Part shown: positions 61,401-64,000 of the stretch, one piece after another
How the letters are laid out: each line of letters starts with the position of its first letter
Position numbering within the stretch: the stretch's first letter is position 1
Origin: Przewalskia tangutica
Taxonomy: Eukaryota; Streptophyta; Magnoliopsida; Solanales; Solanaceae
Direction of reading: 5' to 3'
Assembly (NCBI GenBank): GCA_029844215.1
Contig: CM056725.1
Location: forward strand, 58,503,609-58,567,608
DNA: 64,000 nt
Program-made: the position numbers and the translations under genes
Notes under the pieces: model-generated
The model's input: only the letters and a program-made list of their open reading frames with translations
The model's database searches: none
Told to the model about the DNA's origin: nothing

Positions 61401-62121
61401 GTTGATGTCACGTGGGCGTGTCTACACCGAGGTAGAATTCGGCATGTGGCCGTGGGGCATTGGTATTATTGTTGCATCATGGACATGTCTGCCGATCAGA
61501 ATTAGGGGCATGCGGCCATGATCGAACATGATTGATGTTGTGGGCGTAAGACCCATAGTTATATTTGAGTGATGACTTGAGGCGTGAGTCCACATCGACA
61601 TGATCGCTTTTATGTTGTGAGCGTAGTTTGGTTATCATACATGTCTCTGCTTTATATAGACTAGTATGATTTCATTCTGATATTTTCTGATTTCACATAC
61701 TTGGTACTGTTGTCTTGACCTCCTTGGGCTGCGTTCAATCTGCAGTAGGTACGTCGGCCGTGGATCCTCGCTCTTAGGATCTCGATTCGGCGTTTTGGGA
61801 AGCTCCGTTTCTCCGAGGCTTATCTTTTGGTATGTGTTCCTGAGTTGTAGGTTCTTGTACATTCGGGGTATGGCGAGCCCTGTCCGTCATAGTTGTTGTA
61901 AATCTTAAGTGCATGTAATCTTGTTGTGGCGGGGTTTGTAAAAGGGATTAAAGCTCGTTTTGAAAGAGTTGTATTTATTATGTTATTGGAAGGTAGCAGT
62001 TGGGTTGGCCTTTGTTTTATGTTCATATATCTGTTTCTTGTTTAAGTTTTATTTTCCTGGTTTTCTCGATGATTGTATCACTAGGGTGCGGGATAAGGCA
62101 CCGATGCGAACCGGGCAGGTC
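58499..62121 (+). repeat. 3' LTR of the inner element (about 3620 bp)
   Basis: Close copy of 52779-56372, including TATA-like TATTTATG near 58979, TTTACTTTGGAC repeats (59665-59735) and minisatellite slot (61246-61500). The terminal TGACA is missing at the junction with the outer LTR. Confidence 0.88.
61246..61500 (+). repeat. Minisatellite of about 70-82 bp, four copies (inner 3' LTR)
   Basis: Copy of the block at 55489-55745, with ACATGGACATGTCTAC at 61247 and 61328. Losses differ between the two LTRs. Confidence 0.85.
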
Positions 62122-62126
62122 GTTCT

Positions 62127-63057
62127 GATTACTTTTGCTAAACGCTTTGGACATACTGACACGATGCGTAGCGCACGGGTATGCTTCCATTTGGAATGCT
62201 GTCTTATTGTTTCCCTTTGGACATACTGACACGATACGCAGCGCACGGGTATGCTTCCATTTGGAATGTTGTCTTAGTGTTTCCCTTTGGACATACTGAC
62301 ACGATGCGTAGCGCACGGGTATGCTTCCATTTGGAATGTTGTCTTAGTGTTTCCCTTTGGACATACTGACACGATGCGTAGCGCACGGGTATGCTCCCAT
62401 TTGGATTGCTGTCTTCTTGCTATCATATCATAGACTGCCGGCGGTGAGGAAGGAATTCCACGGGCACGAGTGATGATTTGGAGGGCGTGAGTCCCTGACT
62501 TGATATGACTGTTTATATGTTGTGTACTGTAGTTTGGTTATCATAGATTGTCTCCTGCTTTATATAGACTGCTATGATTTTATTTACAGTATTTTACAGT
62601 TTCACATACTTGGTACCTGTTGTACTGACCTCCTTCGGGGGGCTGCGTTCATGCCGCAGGTAGAGGTACATCGGCTGTCGATCCCCGCTTTTAGGATCAC
62701 CTTTCAGCGTCTTGGGAAGCTCCGTTCCTTCGGAGGCTTATCTTTGGTATGTTACCCTGAGTCTGTAGGTTCTTGTACATTCATGGGTATGGCGGGGCCC
62801 TGTCCCGTCATAGTTGTTGCATAAATCTTAGAGGTCTGTAGTAATCGCGCGGTGGTTGTAAGGATTGTAAATCGCTCGTAATGACTTTGTATATATATAT
62901 GCTAAAAGGCAACCGTTTGGGTTGGCCTATTTTCTTTCATCTTGATCCATGTCTATTTGCATGTCTAAGTTTTATTTCTGCTGGTTTTCTCTGATGTTGT
63001 ATCACTAGGGTGCCCGGGGTAAGGCACCAGTCACGGGCCCGGGTTCGGGTCGTGACA
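62127..63057 (+). repeat. 3' LTR of the outer element, second part
   Basis: Resumes with GATTACTTTTGCTAAACGC, the counterpart of 46880-46900, then four 70-bp repeats (62146-62405), conserved CTCCTTCGGGGGGCTGCGTT, CGGGGCCCTGTCCCG and terminal GGGTTCGGGTCGTGACA. Cleaner at CHG sites than the matching part of the 5' LTR. Confidence 0.92.
62146..62405 (+). repeat. 70-bp minisatellite, four copies (3' LTR)
   Basis: Four regular copies of the repeat seen at 46901-47160; the TTCCA-TT-TGGAA inverted repeat is intact in each full copy. Confidence 0.93.
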
Positions 63058-64000
63058 AGTAGCAGTAGCAGCACTGACACCGAGTTCAATGTGGACGACA
63101 TTCTGGTAACACCATACACTGATAGTCCTCCAGCTGCACCTAAGGTGAGGAAGATGAAGTGTCTGATGAGACACATCTGAGCAGGTTCATAGCAAAGCGG
63201 GTCAAAAGAACATACAAGAATGCTACTCAAATGTTGCCGCAACATCCAAGGCAACAGACAAAAATTAGTCAGTAGATCCAGACTATGTTGCCTCAACAAT
63301 TCGGGAAACACCTGCAAACACACCAACAAATGCCATCAATCTAGAATCTAATTCAGATTTTGAGGTAAATGTTTACTCTTCCATATTCCAATCTAAAACA
63401 TGTGCTGATAACTGGAAATGGTTTCAAAATAGAGTGATTATAGCAGGGAGAGTCATTGACCTAAAGTCATTTTCTGACAATGGCCTTGTCGAGTTTTTGA
63501 GTAGTAGAAATTTACTGAGTTCTGTAACTGGTAAAACATCCTACTGTGATAAGGTGATTAGAGTGTTTTATGCTAATTTGCCACATGTTGTTAAGGACAT
63601 CACCTCAAAGAAACTTGGGAAGGTTTACTTGTATAACAAGGTATATGATTTTACACCGGATATCATCACCACCACTTTAGGATTAGTCATTGGTGAGAGA
63701 ACTACTCAGCCTAATCCCACAACTGAGGACCTGATTGCTATGATTAAATACCTTACTGGTGGTTTGATCATAGTCTAGGCACCTCGCTGTCATATATCCA
63801 AACTTACTGCCATTTTCATAACCCTACACAAACTTACCATATTTAACTGGCTACATTCTCTAAATGAGACGGTAGTGATATTAGAGCAAACAACATTGCT
63901 ATTCAAAATAGGAAAGGGTTATAGAGTTGATTTAGGGTCTATCATATTTGATCATGTTGTCAATCTGGCAGAAAACAAAAACAACCCCGTCCTTCCATAT
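63058..64000 (+). pseudogene. Putative plant transposon protein-like open frame, right part, broken
   Basis: The frame 63272-63775 reads VDPDYVASTIRETPANTPTN, then NWKWFQNRVIIAGRVIDLKS, KVIRVFYANLPHVV, GKVYLYNKVYDFTPDIITTT and TTQPNPTTEDLIAMI. The FYANL-to-D(F/S)P spacing resembles the 'putative plant transposon protein' domain I know from plant proteomes (biochemical function unknown). A single in-frame TAG at 63776 is followed by the same frame open to the window end (APRCHISKL, then VDLGSIIFDHVV). Upstream, DETHLSRFIAKRVKRTYKNA is one frame off (63161-63274) and SSSSTDTEFNVDDILVTPYT sits at the element boundary. Three lesions make it a pseudogene as written. Confidence 0.65.

Larger units (their letters stand above)
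52779..62121 (+). mobile_element. Inner Ty3/gypsy element, gag-only, nested in the outer 3' LTR
   Basis: 5' LTR 52779-56372, internal 56373-58498, 3' LTR 58499-62121. The flanks are GTTCT at 52774-52778 and 62122-62126, the probable target duplication; the last bases of the 3' LTR (GTGACA in relatives) are missing. Internal region: altered primer site, broken gag, spacer and purine tract; no pol. It belongs to a third LTR subfamily (start TGTTATACCCGTAGTTCCG). Confidence 0.9.
44182..63057 (+). mobile_element. Ty3/gypsy element, gag-only, with nested insertion; duplication AGTAG
   Basis: 5' LTR 44182-47777, internal 47778-50098, 3' LTR 50099-52778 plus 62127-63057 (split by the inner element). 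The five bases AGTAG occur at 44177-44181 and 63058-63062. The internal region is 2.3 kb: primer site, gag, zinc knuckle, spacer and purine tract, with no protease, RT, RNase H or integrase. The two LTRs are almost identical over long stretches, suggesting a recent insertion. The element is non-autonomous and related to the array on the minus strand but of a different LTR subfamily. Confidence 0.92.

Overview
The window is repeat-dense plant DNA, almost wholly LTR retrotransposons. Three things point to a plant: a Del/Tekay-like Ty3/gypsy family with 3.1-3.8 kb LTRs, initiator-Met-tRNA primer binding sites and plant gypsy Gag and integrase fragments; an Athila/Tat-like gag-protease; and a Ty1/copia fragment. 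A flowering plant (eudicot, possibly an asterid such as a nightshade) is my guess from Gag wording; I cannot fix the species. I see no intact host gene, tRNA, rRNA or CRISPR array.

Layout. (1) 1-27849, minus strand: a head-to-tail array of one defective element. LTR and internal segments alternate with shared LTRs, and the monomer is about 5.77-5.80 kb. Each internal segment holds a broken gag, a spacer and the back half of an integrase; reverse transcriptase, RNase H and protease are absent. One LTR carries a 3.37-kb solo LTR (4141-7513). The array ends in a truncated LTR (26952-27849). (2) 27850-34664, plus strand: the 3' end of a gypsy integrase and its LTR, split by a 3.8-kb solo LTR (30105-33920, target duplication ATAAT). 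(3) 34665-42120, minus strand: an Athila/Tat-like element with LTR, primer site, gag and protease, split by a plus-strand solo LTR (37342-40609, duplication AGTGG). (4) 42123-42877: a Ty1/copia RT/RNase H fragment with an internal 280-bp inversion. (5) 43688-44181 and 63058-64000: two halves of a decayed open frame, the right half resembling the putative plant transposon protein domain. (6) 44182-63057: a gypsy element (duplication AGTAG) has split that frame, and its own 3' LTR is split by a second element (52779-62121, duplication GTTCT).

The same gypsy superfamily accounts for most of the sequence. All its LTRs share a TATA-like box, a conserved GGTA splice-donor-like site, an internal slot filled by a minisatellite that differs between subfamilies, and a conserved GC-rich 3' end. 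All copies in which an internal region is visible have lost the polymerase part of pol, so they would depend on a helper element elsewhere.

The main caution is sequence quality. Copies of one element differ by a recurrent change in which CTG, CAG, CTGG or CCGG becomes CG or TCG. This hits primer sites, splice-like sites and zinc knuckles alike. It looks more like mis-called methylated CHG cytosines in a long-read assembly than like ordinary decay, so many frameshifts reported here may not be real.
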